DNA from: Flaveria trinervia
Lineage: Eukaryota > Streptophyta > Magnoliopsida > Asterales > Asteraceae
Assembly (NCBI GenBank): GCA_025506515.1
Contig: CM046453.1
Coordinates: 46,794,395 to 46,858,394, forward strand
Length of the DNA stretch: 64,000 nt
Reading direction: 5' to 3'
Part shown: positions 22,011 through 33,830 of the stretch, one piece after another
Layout: every line of letters starts with the position of its first letter
Position numbering within the stretch: the stretch's first letter is position 1
Position numbers and translations under genes: made by a program
The notes under the pieces: model-generated
The model's input: the letters and a program-made list of their open reading frames with translations, nothing else
What the model was told of the DNA's origin: nothing
Databases searched by the model: none

Positions 22011-23500
22011 TCACTAAGTTCACCAATAATGGTTTCAGTTGGATGATTCTTGTGTATTCTGGTGGTTGAATGGAGTCACCAGCAATGGTTACATTAAGAT
22101 TGGAGACATTCAGTTCATTATGGTCACAAGCACATTCATCTTGTACTGTTGGGGAATTATGAAGATAGTAAGACTCCGTTTTAGTTCCTACTTCAGCTTT
22201 AGCAGCATTATGATTGCTTCCATCATTTGATGTTCTTTTTGTTTCAGCTAGAGTGTAGCTTGCTTTTTATTTCTGATCTTAATTGACAGATCATCTAAGT
22301 GTGATGGTAACATGCTTGGACCTCCTTCAGTTGAAACACTCTGGTTTTGTGATGGTTATCTGATGGGATCAGCTTGGAGAGGAATATCTTCATTTGTGTA
22401 TTCAGCAGATATAAGAGGAATCAATGGAAAGTCATCTCTTCTTTCTACAGCTGAAGAAGTGTCACTTGAATGGAGATTTCCTGCATCAGACAAATGAAAT
22501 TGATCAAATGATTTTGTAAAAGAGTCAATATCAAACAACCAGTCAGGACCATTTGTAGATTTGAGAAATGAATGTTCCTTGAATTGAACATTAGTTGATT
22601 CATCATAATGTTTAATCTAGGATTAAACACTCTGTAAGCCTTTGAAACTAAAGAATAACCTACAAAGAATCCTTCATCAGACTTGGATGAAAATTTTCCC
22701 AAATAGTCTCAAGTGTTTAATATTGAGACAGGACTACCAAATGACTTGAAAAATCCAATAAATGGTTTTATGTGAAAAAGCAGTTCATATGGAGTCATGT
22801 TACTTTCTTTTACAATCAGAGTTCAATTTTGCATAAAGCACAATGTGTTAACTGCCTCTGCCTAAAAGGTAATAGGCATTTTAGCATCAGCTAGCATTGT
22901 CCTTGCCGCTTCATTCAGTGTTCTATTCCTCCTTTCAGCTACCCTAATTTGTTGAGGAGTTCTAGCTACACTGAATTAATGAAAATGCCTTTGGTTGCAC
23001 AAAAAGAATTCAGATTTTCATTTTTAAACTCTATGCCATTATCACTTCTTATTATTTTAACCTTATGATCAAGGTGATTTTCTATTTTAGTGATAAAGTC
23101 CTTTGTTATTTAGGATGCCTTATTTTTATGAAGTAAGAAGGAAACCCATGTGAATCTTGAAAAAATCATCAATGATCACCAAAAAATACTGTTTCTTTCC
23201 AATACTCATGACATGAGTTGTTCCAAACAGATCCATGTGAAGTAGCTTTAATGGAGAATATTGTTTGTGTTCACCAGCTTTGATTTATGAGAAGATTTGT
23301 GTTGTTTTCCTTTGAAGCACGTTGAATAAGGATCAACAAAATGAAATTCTTTTTGAGGAAGACCAATGACATGGTTTCCTTTGACCAATCTATTCATCTT
23401 TTTAAAGTTTTTGTGCCCCAAACATCTATGCCAAAGCTGTGACTCATCAAATGATGCTTTTGACAAAAGACATGTTTCTTCTGTAGGTGTTGCAGAATTC
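22011..23500 (-). pseudogene. Element D integrase (heavily decayed)
   Basis: The gag-pre-integrase block with SQLWHRCLGHKNFKKMNRL (23248-23466) is clear. The core is only readable in scraps, such as IKVIRSDNGIEFKN-like wording near 23000-23060 and AERRNRTLNEA-like wording near 22900-22950. The C-terminal part is clearer: KSDEGFFVGYSLVSKAYRVFN at 22600-22690. Many stops and shifts are present. The linker to RT (22036-22540) is acidic and serine-rich. Confidence 0.6.
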
Positions 23501-23850
23501 AGGTTAAAACATAAGTATTATTCTTCCTTGGGGTCTTTAGGACAACCCATTCTTCAGAGATCTAAATCCAGGTTTTGAGAATGTAGCAATGAGTGTTGGT
23601 AAAGTGAGTTGAATATTTCTTGTCACGGATCTGAGACATGCTTAGCATATTGAAGTTTAGTTGTTCACAGTAGTTCACTCTGTCAAAGCTCAGCATCCCA
23701 TTTGTCACAGATCCTTCACCTGTAATTCTACCACCCTATGAATCTCCTCCAAATGCTATAGTAGTTCCTTGTATATGCTTAAAGTCATGAAGGAGGGAAG
23801 GATCTCCAGTCATGTGTTGGAACATCCACTGTCCACGTACCATAAGCTAT
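23501..23850 (-). pseudogene. Element D protease (broken)
   Basis: On the minus strand TWYVDSGC-like reading places the Asp-Ser-Gly active site at about 23825-23833, followed by HMTGDPSLLHDFKHI in another frame. The wording matches the WIVDSGASRHMTG site of element H. A one-base loss after the active site separates the two halves. The pattern up to LNMLSMSQIRDK near 23620-23650 is recognisable. Confidence 0.65.
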
Positions 23851-23879
23851 TGGTCCTATGTGGATGAACCTGCAAGAAA

Positions 23880-26830
23880 AAATAACTAATAGAGAATAAG
23901 GAACCCAAGCCATGATGGTCTTGGGTTTCCTGTTCCTATTCATGATAATGACCTCTTGGTATTTCCTCTAAATTGTGATCTATTTAGAGGTGACCTTGAG
24001 ATTGCTTATGATATTTTGCTGGGAGTCTTCTCATCAACATCAACAGAAGAGTCAGATGAGTAGTGAAATCTTTGATCTCTATTATTTTGAAGAAATTTAA
24101 ACCATTTTTTATTTTCAAAAATCATTTTAGGTTTTGAAAAGTCAAACTTTTGATTAATGTAATGGTTGTTTCTTTGACTTTTCCACATTTCTTTTGTTTT
24201 ACTCGTGTCATTGAGTGATCTAGATATCCTAGATTGATTGGGGTGCAAATGACTCCTAACTTGTGTTTTGCCTGATGATTATGTTGAGATGGGTTTGTTC
24301 TGAGTGATTCCCACTCTCTTCTGATTGAAGTAACAATTAGATGTATTATGATTCTTCATATTACAGACTGAACATATTTGTTAAAATAACAGTTTTTGGT
24401 GGAGTGGTTGTTCATGTCACAGATAGAGCAATATTGGTTGTAAAAGCACTATTATGTTTTGTGATTGAATATATAACTAATGTCACAATACATTTGTTTG
24501 TTGCTTGAATCAGATCTTGATTTGTGGGACTCAGCTGATTTTCTCATTTGCTGCTGAGCCATTTTCTTTTGCTTAGGGTATGAATCAAAATCAGCCCTTT
24601 TGTTGGATTTTCTGGGCTGTTTTTGTTTCTTCAACCCTTTCTTTATCTCTTTCTCAACTGATCAACATGTTTTTTATTACATATATCAAAACCTACTCCT
24701 TTTCTTGATTTTGAAGATTGTGAATCAGACTGAAATGGAACTTCTGAAATAGGTGATCTCTTATGTTTCTTTTGCAGTGAAACCTTTTCTGATTTGCTTG
24801 AATTATTGGAGATTTGCTCTCATTATCAGAACTGCTTTCAACAGATGATTTTACTGGCTTCACAAACTTTTTCTTTCCTTTTGAAATGGCTGGTATGAAC
24901 TTCACAAAAGGAACATAGCCTTGATTGGGAATAGGTTCAATGACACTCAATGTCTTGTCTGAACACTCTTTAATCTTGATTGGATGACCTAATATGATTT
25001 TCTCCTCATTTGTTTCAATATAAACATCAGGTTTGTTTTGAGGATTGGTTATTTGTTTTCCTATAGACTTTGGTTCCATAGTTTTAGTTTCAATTTCCTC
25101 ATTAAGTGTGATAGATTCAGGCATGACAGTGTAGTTGTCATTATATGGTGGAGGACATGAATTATACCAATCCTAGACATGTTCTTGGGGTCCTTTTGAG
25201 AATCAAGCATCTCTTGTAGCTTGACTAAAGACAGTTGAAACTTTTTAAGTTTCACTTCAGGAAGTGTATCTTCAGCCTTACATTGAGCTAACTTTTCAAT
25301 CAGTAGTTCATTCTCAGCTGCAAGAGTGTAATTTTCACCATGTAGTTTTTCAATGTCAGAGATGAGAGATTTTATTTTGATTTCAAAGCCTTTTATCACT
25401 CTTTTCATCATCTCTAACTTCACCTTTTCCTCTTTAATTTATCTGCCAGTTTATGATTGTGTTCTCTATAACCTTGTAGTTCAACAATGCATTTATCACT
25501 ACATAGGTTAGATTTTACCTCGGATGAGATAGGAGATGAACCATCATTGATGTGAGCCATGAGTGCATGATTTTGAAATTGAGGCTTTACTTCCTTAGCA
25601 TACAGCTCCAGTCACATACTCCATCTTGTTTGATCACAAGAGCATTTCCAAATGACTGACTACTTCCATGAGCTTGCTTTGTCAGTTGAGGTTGATTTTG
25701 ATATGATTGATGTTGTTGTGGATGATGATACTGCTGCTGATGATTATTGGAATGAAAGCTTGAGTTTGACTGTGAGGATGACTGGCTTTGAGTATTTCAT
25801 TGAAAGTTGTTTCTTTAGGGGGCATTGCATTCTCTGGAGAAGTGGCCAGCCATGCCATAGTTGAAGCACTTCACTTTGGATCTATCATATCCAAGCTTTG
25901 TGTTTTCATTAAGGCTGAGCTTTCTGCCTTTTCTGAAAATTTCTTCGCTCTCATAGAAATCATGGCCATTTGCCATTGCAGATCCATTTCTTCTACATCA
26001 TCTAGATCCATTTCCTTCAAGTCTTCATGGATCAGATGTGTAGATGTCAGTCTTCCTCCCAAATAAGCTTCAAAACTTGCAACAAAGGCATTGTAAGTAG
26101 CCTTTTGTTCTTCTGATCTTGTATCATCATGGGTGCTTGGAAAAGTTGCTAAGAATCCTGCTGATTGGGATGATGTTGATGGCCTGTTGATGGATGGAGC
26201 TGCAATGAATCTAGTGGTCTTGACTTGATCCCTTAAGGTCAAAAAACCATCTTCTTCAGTAATGAAGGCATTTTCCATAGTATGAGAATCAAATGGAAAT
26301 TTGTATGCTTCAATCACTCTTCGTCCTCCTAGATTTCTGCTTCTTTCATCAAACTCCAATGCTTCTATCTTGGCTATCATGATATCTAAAGTAGTACTCC
26401 CAAGATCAAGCGTATTTTTCAGCATGGTCACATTTTGTTTCCAGCTTTCAGGAAGACTATGCAACATTTTCTTATTCAATTCTTTCACTTTGTAGGTGAC
26501 TCCCATTATCTCTAAGTCGTTCACCCCGCTGAACAAATCTATGGAGCTGTTTAGAGATGGACTCCCTTTGGAGTGATTAAATTTTCATATTGATTAACAA
26601 GTTTATCCTTGTTAATTTCAGCAACGTCACTGCTTCCCTCACACATGATCAGAAGTGCATCCCATACTGCTTTGGCAGTTCCATATTTTTCTAGTCTTTT
26701 CAGCACATCCATCTTGAGTGCTTGAGTAAGAATGGAGTAAGCCTTGAGATCAATCTTGATTTTCTTAGTCATCATCATCAAGAGTCAAGTCTTCAATTGG
26801 GATTCTTGATGTTTTGTGCATGGCAGCTTA
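23880..26830 (-). pseudogene. Element D gag (broken, long coiled-coil type)
   Basis: On the minus strand the capsid-like UBN2 domain covers 25871-26781, with LKMDVLKRLEKYGTAKAVWD, MLHSLPESWKQNVTMLKN and IEALEFDERSRN. A coiled-coil segment follows (25061-25423, EKLHGENYTLAAENELLIEKL). A charged Lys-rich stretch and a weak zinc-knuckle-like CNMKNHNTSNC lie near 24330-24365. The region continues as Lys/Asn-rich sequence with a serine-aspartate run near 24006-24060. Stops near 26545, 25440 and 24640 break it. A long gag with coils is typical of SIRE elements. Confidence 0.65.
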
Positions 26831-27361
26831 ATCTGCAGACAGAGTAACCAAATGTGTGGTCCCTTGCAAATTGAAATCCAATAATCTGGATCTACACGTG
26901 TAATATAGTTCATGAATCTGATTTTCCATTGTTTGAATTCAGATTTATGTTTAAGCATTGGTGGTTTTGGAGTATGACCAAGTTTTGAAAAACTATGTGA
27001 ATCTATTTTAACAAGGTGTTTTAACTTGTATAAATGTAAATTAGATAAGTTTTGAGATTAATTAGTCTGAATAGTCCAAATCTTTCAACAAATGCTCAGC
27101 AAATCAGATCTGTTAATGTTTCTCTTTCGGTTCTGCATAGATTTTGTTATATTCCTGTTCTTTGTATGAATCTGTAGGTTTTGTGTATAGTTCTTGAAGG
27201 TGAGAACGTGTTGACAGGGGTCTTTTTAAGAGTATTTTCTACTGTTTACTAAATAGAGATGATGGAATACTCTATTAGCAACTCAATCACCATTTCAATC
27301 AAGTTCTATTCAGTCTTGGGTAGATCTGAAAAAGAACTGAGAGCCAAGGCTCTGATACCAA
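26831..27361 (-). promoter_or_regulatory. Leader and primer-binding site of element D
   Basis: The primer-binding site is at 27348-27361. On the minus strand it reads TTGGTATCAGAGCC, the perfect plant initiator tRNA-Met type. The remaining 500 bp down to gag are non-coding and presumably hold the leader. I see no other structure in them. Confidence 0.8.
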
Positions 27362-27480
27362 TTGACTTGATAGTGAGATTGAGATTCTCACTCAGGATCG
27401 AATATAATGATTGAGTTAATGATTGAATGGCGTAATCATACAATCAAGAAACATTCAATGCAGAAAGAACTCATAAATTC
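27362..27480 (-). repeat. 5' LTR remnant of element D
   Basis: About 118 bp directly before the primer-binding site must be the end of the 5' LTR (minus-strand end near AAGTCA at 27363). The upper part, GAATTTATGAGTTCTTTCTG on the minus strand, aligns with GATTTCATGAGTATTTCTTC of the 3' LTR (9409-9428). At about 27481 the sequence switches to another Copia LTR (F), so the rest is lost. Confidence 0.55.
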
Positions 27481-27638
27481 TTTAATCCATAAGTTTGTAA
27501 AATTAAAACCCTTTTAATTTTATAAATTGAACACATTTTTATTTGTTATTATTTAACCCACTTAAATAATAAAACAGATAACTTCTTCATGAACCAATTA
27601 TCCCTATAATGTTGTTCTATTTCAAATGCAATGATTTA
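27481..27638 (-). repeat. Element F LTR, left fragment
   Basis: In reverse orientation this matches the interior of the B LTR (about 8640-8790), with words such as TAAAATTAAAACCC and CCCTATAATGTTGTTC. It is cut on the right by the Gypsy element E, and the match resumes at 38174 after E. On the left it joins the D remnant by a deletion-type junction. Confidence 0.65.
27634..27638. repeat. Left target-site duplication of element E (ATTTA)
   Basis: ATTTA precedes the LTR start TGTCACACC and is repeated exactly at 38169-38173 after the other LTR. This defines the insertion of the Gypsy element in F's LTR. Confidence 0.9.
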
Positions 27639-29934
27639 TGTCACACCCCAACCTTGACGGCGGAATCGTCAAGATGTGAGGGTTAAGATTGTTCACAGTC
27701 ACATAACGCTATAATTAAATGTAAATATTAAAATTATAAGTTTCAAGAGAAATTACAAACATAAGTCTCAAACATGAAATAAGTTCAAACATAACATAAC
27801 AAAACTTAATCTTTTTATTTCATTAACTAGGTCCAAGTCCTAGATTATTGCAAGCTTCAAAAGATCACTTTAAACTTGAGGATTACCTGAAACATGATAA
27901 AATAAAAGGTCAATTAAAAGGTGGTGAGTGTCCAAGGTTTTCATACATAATATAACAAGGTTACAAGTAGCAATTCATGTCATAGGTTATAAGTTAGTAA
28001 GGTTATAGAACACATATCGTTACAACCAAAACTCGACTTGATTACAAGTATATATGATTGGCTAAGTGTATTTGGTTCCCATGATGAACAAGCATACGTC
28101 ATCAGGAGCCGGGAATACCTCGGCTTTATCACCAAATAGGCTTGTCAAGCCCAATAATCTAAGATGTCGCCAAGCTAGCAATAGTTAATGATTGCAAACA
28201 AATATGTATCTAATATAAACACTTACAACACAAAAAGAACCATAACAAATATAAGATGAATTGCAAGTGCTTTACAAGTTCAAATATTTGTAAGCGTATG
28301 ATGTATAAGTATCATGTTTCACCCCAAAATAGTGTGAAAACATAAAAAGGGGCAAGGAAACTCACATGACGTATATGTGTATAAGATGATTATAGATGTT
28401 AACGATGTTCCAACGAATTCTTTTACAAGGTACCAAAACGTATACACATTACAAGTTTAAGTTTACTAATATGATTAATGTTTTAACACGATCTAGGGTT
28501 TCAAATGGGAAAATTTGGGATTGTGATAAATAGGCTAGTAACAAAAATAACCACTTTCATTTTAAGTTAAGGGAAAAGAAAACTCACACCAATTAACTAG
28601 TTTATTAAAAAAATGAATTGTTAAATTACTTATAAAAATTTACATAACTCCATTATAAAGTGTAAATTTTTGTAAAAACATGATGATCTTAATTAATAAT
28701 TAAAAGTGGCATTTGAACCATAATGATTTTAGTGCTTTAAATCATTGTTTAGAATCTATTTATAAAAAAAGAATAACTAATTACAAATCTTTGTTTTATA
28801 AACATAATTAAATATTTAAAGAAATAAATTTATAGAAATAAATAAATGACTTTATAATAAAAAAGTTTACAAAAATGTATTTTTAACAATTTTTTGTGAT
28901 TTTCCATATTTTTAAGACTAAAAAAGGCCTAAAAAATATGGGGTCGCCGGGTTCGAACCCGGGACCCCTTGTGTGGATGTGGATATGGAACCAGTAAACC
29001 AAGGGCCTTAGTCGTGTTACAACTCAATTTTTAAGACTTAAAACACAAACTCAAGCAAATCCCCAAACCCATGAACCCTAGATCATTTGAATCCAAAGTT
29101 GCACATCAATTCGGGGTTTTTACTCGAATTAACCATAGGGCTGTTGGTCCCCATGAAATTTAGAGTGTATACAGGTGTTTAACTTACTAGATTCGATTGG
29201 TATTCGATGTTCACGTATAAATCTAAGTCGCGACCGGGGAAGAACTTATTCAGGTTGCAATCATTGATGATAATCGAATTCCTTATATAGAAAGCTTCTA
29301 ATGACTCTAAAGATGAGAAGCCCTCTGTTAATTGTAATCTAATAAGCTCGAGATGAGGTCTACGGGTGGCTGCAGGTTGCGAATTCAAGGGTAATCCAAG
29401 GTGCAGTTCTTGTGTGTTTCAAATGAATTGGAGATTGTATATGATTAGGAGTAGATAATCGATCGTTTGGGTTTATTTAATCGAATAATTAGTGACGTTT
29501 ACTCGATTCTTGTTCGCGAACTGATTGAAGTAATTTAAGGTCATGAATTGAACGTCGTTCCCGATTTGTAATGTCGCGGGAGCTTGGCCGGACGTTTTGG
29601 CCGGAAAACCACGGTGAAAGGGGAACATTGGTTGTGGTGTCAGAATTTACAATTTAGTCTCTTAGGTTTTAAATGTTGTTATTTTATGCATAAAACTTTC
29701 TTTTAAAGTTTCAAAGTCAACAAAACAACCCTCTAAACATAATTCTTTACTTGTTCACTCTTATAAATATATTATTTATTACTATTATTATTATTATTAT
29801 TATTAATTATTAAATAAATTACATACACAAGGAAATAAGCATGAATAAACCATAAGGTTTCATAAGTAACATAAATAGTCCTTACAAGAACAACAAAGTT
29901 AACTTTTAGTTGACAAAATATACGATATGTTACA
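27639..29934 (-). repeat. 3' LTR of element E
   Basis: On the plus strand it runs TGTCACACCCC to ATGTTACA (2,296 bp). It is nearly colinear with 35850-38168. Differences include a segment of about 100 bp at 28192-28320 missing from the other LTR, and about 80 bp present there (near 37594-37700) but missing here. A short ATT microsatellite is at about 29773-29805. The ORFs in it are not protein-like. Confidence 0.85.
28940..29012 (-). other. tRNA-like internal promoter boxes within the LTR of E
   Basis: On the minus strand TGGTTTACTGG (A-box-like) is followed about 42 nt later by GGTTCGAACCC (a perfect B box). The B box is embedded in a GGGGTC / GACCCC hairpin followed by a run of T. The spacing equals that in tRNA genes, but the flanking seven bases cannot form an acceptor stem, so this is not a functional tRNA gene. 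It may be a tRNA-derived remnant or chance. The other LTR has it at 37025-37100. Confidence 0.4.
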
Positions 29935-29979
29935 GTTTCCCCAACTTAAAAGAATTTCGTCCTGAAATTAAGAATTAAA
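29935..29979 (-). promoter_or_regulatory. Polypurine tract and 3' end of element E
   Basis: On the minus strand TTTTAAGTTGGGGAAAC stands directly before the LTR start TGTAACAT. The preceding word CAGGACGAAATTC is the usual end of plant Gypsy internal regions. Confidence 0.7.
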
Positions 29980-31497
29980 CTATACGAATAAAAACGGGTA
30001 CTTCTTCTTCATATGCTCTTCACGTTCCCAAGTGAATTTAGCGCCACGCTTATTCTCCCAACGAACCTTGACGATTGGGGTTGTTGTGGTTCTAGTCTTC
30101 TTCATAATGCGGTCCATGATTTCAAAAGTTTCTCAACAAAATGCAATGACTCGTCGATCTGAATGTCTTCGAACGGACATGCAGACTTTCGTCAGCCAAG
30201 CACTTTCTCAAATTTGAGACGTGGAACACAGATGCACTCCACTGAGGTCGGAAGGTAGTTCCTGTTTATAAGCCACTTTCCAATCCTTTTCAGGATTTTG
30301 AAAGGTCTTACAAATCTTGGAGCCAGTTTACCCTTCTTTCCAAGCGAACCACACCTTTCCACGGTGAAACCTTAAGAAGAACCATCTCCCCAACTTGAAA
30401 TTCCAATGGCTTACGTCGCTTATCAGCATAGCTCTTTTGTCGACTTCTTGCCACTTCAAGGTTCTTGCGGATTATAGAGACTTTATCGTTCGTTTCTTGT
30501 ATAAGTTCAGGACCAGTGATGAACTTTTCACCAATACCGGTCCAGCAGATCGGTGAATGACATTTACGACCATAAAGTGCTTCGAATGGTGCCATGTTGA
30601 TACTCGAGTGGTAACTATTGTTATACGAAAATTTCATGAGCGGTAGATGCGTATCCCAATCACCACCAAGTCAAGGACACACAGGCGTAACAAATCCTCC
30701 AAGGTTTGGATCGTTCGCTCGGTTTGACCATCAGTTTAAGGATGGTAAGCCATGCTTAGATCTAGTTGTGTACCCAAGAGTTCTTGCATAGACGACGAAA
30801 AATACGAAATGAAACGAGCGTCTCGGTCGGATATGATGTGCAGAGGTACCCCATGACGACTTACAATCTCATCAAAGTATATACGAGCCAACCTTGATGT
30901 CTTTTAAGTGTCACATATGGGTATAAAATGTGCTGATTTGGTCAATCGGTCAACAATCACCCATATGCTATCATGTCCTCGAGAGGTTCGGGGTAGCTTA
31001 GTTATGAAGTCCATGGACATGTGTTCCAACTTCCACATAGGAATCTCGGGTTGCTCAAGTAATCCACTTGGACGTTGAGGTTCGGCTTTAACCTTCATAC
31101 ACGTGAGGCACTTAGCTACGTAGGTTGCTATATCCTTCTTCATTCCAGGCCACCAATATTGACTACATAGATCCATGTACATCTTATCGGAACCAGGATG
31201 AATAGAATATCGAGTTTGATGAGCCTCGTTCATGATAACGGTACGAAGATTATCGTGATTTGGAACCCAAATTCGATTTGCAAAGTACATCAATCCATTG
31301 GATTTCGTTTCCAATCGTTTAGAAGATTATGCTCTAGTTCATCCTTCATTCTTCCTTCTTGTTGAGCCGCTTGTTGAGCCTCTAGGATACTTGACTCGAT
31401 GTCATTATCTATTCTCATGTTTTGTAGCAACACAGTAGTCTCGTTGACATCTAGTCGAATCTCAGTATCAAACTCACCCAAGGTGTCAAACCATTGT
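29980..31497 (-). pseudogene. Element E integrase and chromodomain (broken)
   Basis: On the minus strand integrase starts with the zinc-binding part (HQTRYSIHPGSDKMYMDL, YWWPGMKKDIATYVAKCLTC at 31100-31240). SMDFITKLPR (first Asp) and WVIVDRLTKSAHFIP follow down to 30904. A degraded central part follows, in which the second catalytic Asp and the Glu (QTDGQTERT-type wording, 30690-30740) are hard to read. Then come MAPFEALYGRKCHSPICW and KSYADKRRKPLEFQVGEMVLLK (30308-30637). The end WENKRGAKFTWEREEHMKKKY, stop at 29980, has the look of a chromodomain tail. Stops at 30902 and frame changes near 30650, 30310 and 30200 inactivate it. Confidence 0.8.
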
Positions 31498-31977
31498 TGC
31501 TAAATCAATATTTCAGATTCATTGAGCTTTGATCTTAGGATTCATCTTGTTCAGATCTTGAAATCAAAATTAAGATGGGTGGACGTGTGTGAATCAAAGA
31601 ACAACGATATGCATAATAAAAGTGTTATGATTTCATTGATGTTGATAAACAAGTTACAATGAGAATCATAGATGGCTGGTGAAATCAAACCCACCCAAAG
31701 GAGAGGATTTCTCCTTGGATGGTGATCTACAACATGAGAACCACACCAAAAAGCCCCACTTGCAAAAATGCTCTAGTGGTTCAATTTATATTATTATTAC
31801 ACATGACCTAATTTTGACTTTCTAATTGTCTTGATGATGACTTTGTCATGTTGAATTGTCTTGTATTGTTGTTTTTGTTGTTATCAACTTGGTCTCTGAA
31901 CTTGTACAATGAGATCTTTAGTTGGCTATAATTATGATTTGGTAAGCTTCAGTTTATTCCATTGTTGAATCCCAACA
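31498..31977 (-). mobile_element. Solo LTR K inserted in element E
   Basis: A 480-bp segment interrupts E between RNase H and integrase. It starts TGCTAAATC, ends CCCAACA and is flanked by perfect 5-bp repeats ATTGT (31493-31497 and 31978-31982). It has no internal genes. Read on the minus strand it begins TGTTGGGATTC and has a TATA-like AATATAAATTG near 31782-31792, so it is best explained as a solo LTR of a small Copia-type element left by recombination between two LTRs. Its family is not otherwise seen in the window. Confidence 0.8.
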
Positions 31978-31982
31978 ATTGT

Positions 31983-33619
31983 CGTTGATCGCGAATTTCT
32001 TGGAATTAGATCATCTTGTTGTGAATCTTTCGGCTTAGTGCATCGGCTACAACATTTGCTTTACCAGGATGGTAACGAATGTCACAATCATAATCACTAA
32101 TCAACTCCACCCAACGACGTTGTCTCGTATTGATATCTTTTTGATTAAAAACATGTTGAAGGCTTTTGTGATCGGTGTAGACTATATATTGCATGTCATA
32201 CAGATAGTGTCTCCAAATCTTCAAGGCAAAAGACAACAACACCAAGCTCAAGATCGTGTGTTGTGTAATTCATCTCGTGAACCTTCAATTGTCTCGATGC
32301 ATAAGCTATGACCTTTCCTCGTTGCATGAGAACACAACCAAGGCCTTGTTTAGATGCATCACAATATACGGTGAAATCATCATTTCCATCGGGTAGGGTC
32401 AAGATAAGAGCATTGCACAACTTGTGCTTTTAACGCTTCAAAAGCTTCTTCTTGCTCAGACCCCCACTCAAATGGTTTATTCTTTTGTGTCAAAGAAGTG
32501 AGCGGGTTTGCGATCCTCGAAAAGTTGGGAATGAATCGCCGATAATAACCAGCAAGTCCTAGGAAAGAACGAACTTCAGTAGGAGTTGTAGGAACACACC
32601 AATTCTTCACAGCTTCCACCTTTGCAGGATCAACGTGAATTCCTTGGCTATTCACCACATGTCCTAGAAATTGAACTTCCTCAAGCCAAAATTCACACTT
32701 CGAACTTCGCGTGCAATTGTTGTTTCTTCAACAACTCAAGAACTTGTTGCAAATGTAGCTCATGATCAGTGTGGGACTTGGAGTAGATAAGTATGTCATC
32801 AATGAAGACGATCACAAACTTGTTTAGATAAGGCTTGCATACTCGGTTCATGGGATCCATGAAAAAGCAGGAGCATTGGTTAAACCAAAAGGCATGACCA
32901 TGAACTCATAGTGCCCATAACGAGTACGGAACGTGTCTTTGGGATATCATCATCATGGCTCGTAATTGGTGATATCCATAATGTAGATCAATCTTCAAGA
33001 ATATAGCAGCTCCTTGAAGTTAATCAAACAAGTCATCGATACGATGAAGAGGATAGTGGTTCTTGATGGTAAGCTTGTTAAGCTTGCGATAGGTGATGCA
33101 CATGTGAAACCATCCATCTTTCTTCTTCACAAAAAGTACAGGTGCAACCCAAGGCGAAGAGCTAGGACGAATGAATCCCTTCTCGGATAGTTCTTGAAAT
33201 TGACTAGAGAGTTCTTGCATTTCCGATGGTGCAACTTGATACGGTGACTTAGCCACGGGACTTGCTCCCGGAATCAAATCGATTTTAAACTCGACTTCAC
33301 GCACCGGAGGTAAACCGCTAAGGTCATCGGGAAACACTTCAGGAAAGTCTCGTACGATCGGGACATCCTTAAGTTCTTTCCCTTTGACTTTCGTGTTGAC
33401 CACGTAAGCCAAGAAGGCCATATACTTCTTGCTTATGCACTTTCGGGCTTGAGTGCAAGACATGAGTTTAAGCCCTTTGGAAGATTTTTCACTGATCACT
33501 TTCAAAGTATCTCGAGAAGGTAACGGTATACGGATGCACTTCTCGAAACAAATGATCTCAGCATGGTGTTTGGCTAACCAATCCATACCAATGATGACGT
33601 CGAAGCTTCCTAGTTTCAT
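31983..33619 (-). pseudogene. Element E reverse transcriptase and RNase H (broken)
   Basis: On the minus strand RT starts after IIGMDWLAKHHAEI (33550-33600). It shows VFPDDLSGLPPVREVEFKIDL, WVAPVLFVKKKDGWFHMCI and YRKLNKLTIKNHYPL (33020-33300), then FIDDILIYS at about 32785-32815, the Gypsy form of the YxDD site. RNase H follows with EVRSFLGLAGYYRRFIPNFS, FTVYCDASKQGLGCVLMQ (catalytic Asp), HYLYDMQYIVYTDHKSLQ and YHPGKANVVADALSR down to 32006. Frames change near 33010, 32940, 32860, 32700, 32390 and 32240. The pieces are well conserved but not joined. Confidence 0.85.
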
Positions 33620-33830
33620 AGGAATAAGATCGATAAGAAAGTCATGTGCATCAAGACTTAAGATGCAATCACGAATAACGACATCAATGGTGATCAGTTC
33701 TCCATCGGCAACTTCAACGGTGAGAGGTCTTTCTAGTTTCGTATGTGGCTTAGCAAGTATGGTTCAAACTCTAACGAAACAAAACTCTTATCGGTTCTAG
33801 AGTCAAATAGGACATATGCATAAGTTTTAT
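33620..33830 (-). pseudogene. Element E protease (active-site change)
   Basis: On the minus strand AYVLFDSRTDKSFVS near 33775-33820 corresponds to the aspartic protease site, normally FDSGA-S-FVS. The Gly after Asp-Ser is Arg here, which should abolish activity. The following residues run in another frame with a short deletion near 33765. Its C-terminal end merges with the RT ORF at IIGMDWL. Confidence 0.7.

Larger units (their letters stand above)
9409..27480 (-). mobile_element. Element D: SIRE-like Copia without env-like ORF, split by C
   Basis: Read on the minus strand, D has a 5' LTR remnant (27362-27480), primer-binding site, gag, protease, integrase, RT and RNase H, a 2.1-kb non-coding spacer, a PPT and a 3' LTR. 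The 3' LTR is interrupted by C and probably cut at its far end by B. The coiled-coil gag, the RT wording and the U3 palindromes ally it with A, G and H, but no env-like ORF is recognisable between RNase H and the PPT. The whole copy is decayed. The span given includes element C (9655-17709), which is not part of D. Confidence 0.7.

Noticed and set aside
28940..29012. A functional tRNA gene
   Set aside because: A- and B-box-like words are present, but no acceptor stem or consistent cloverleaf can be formed.
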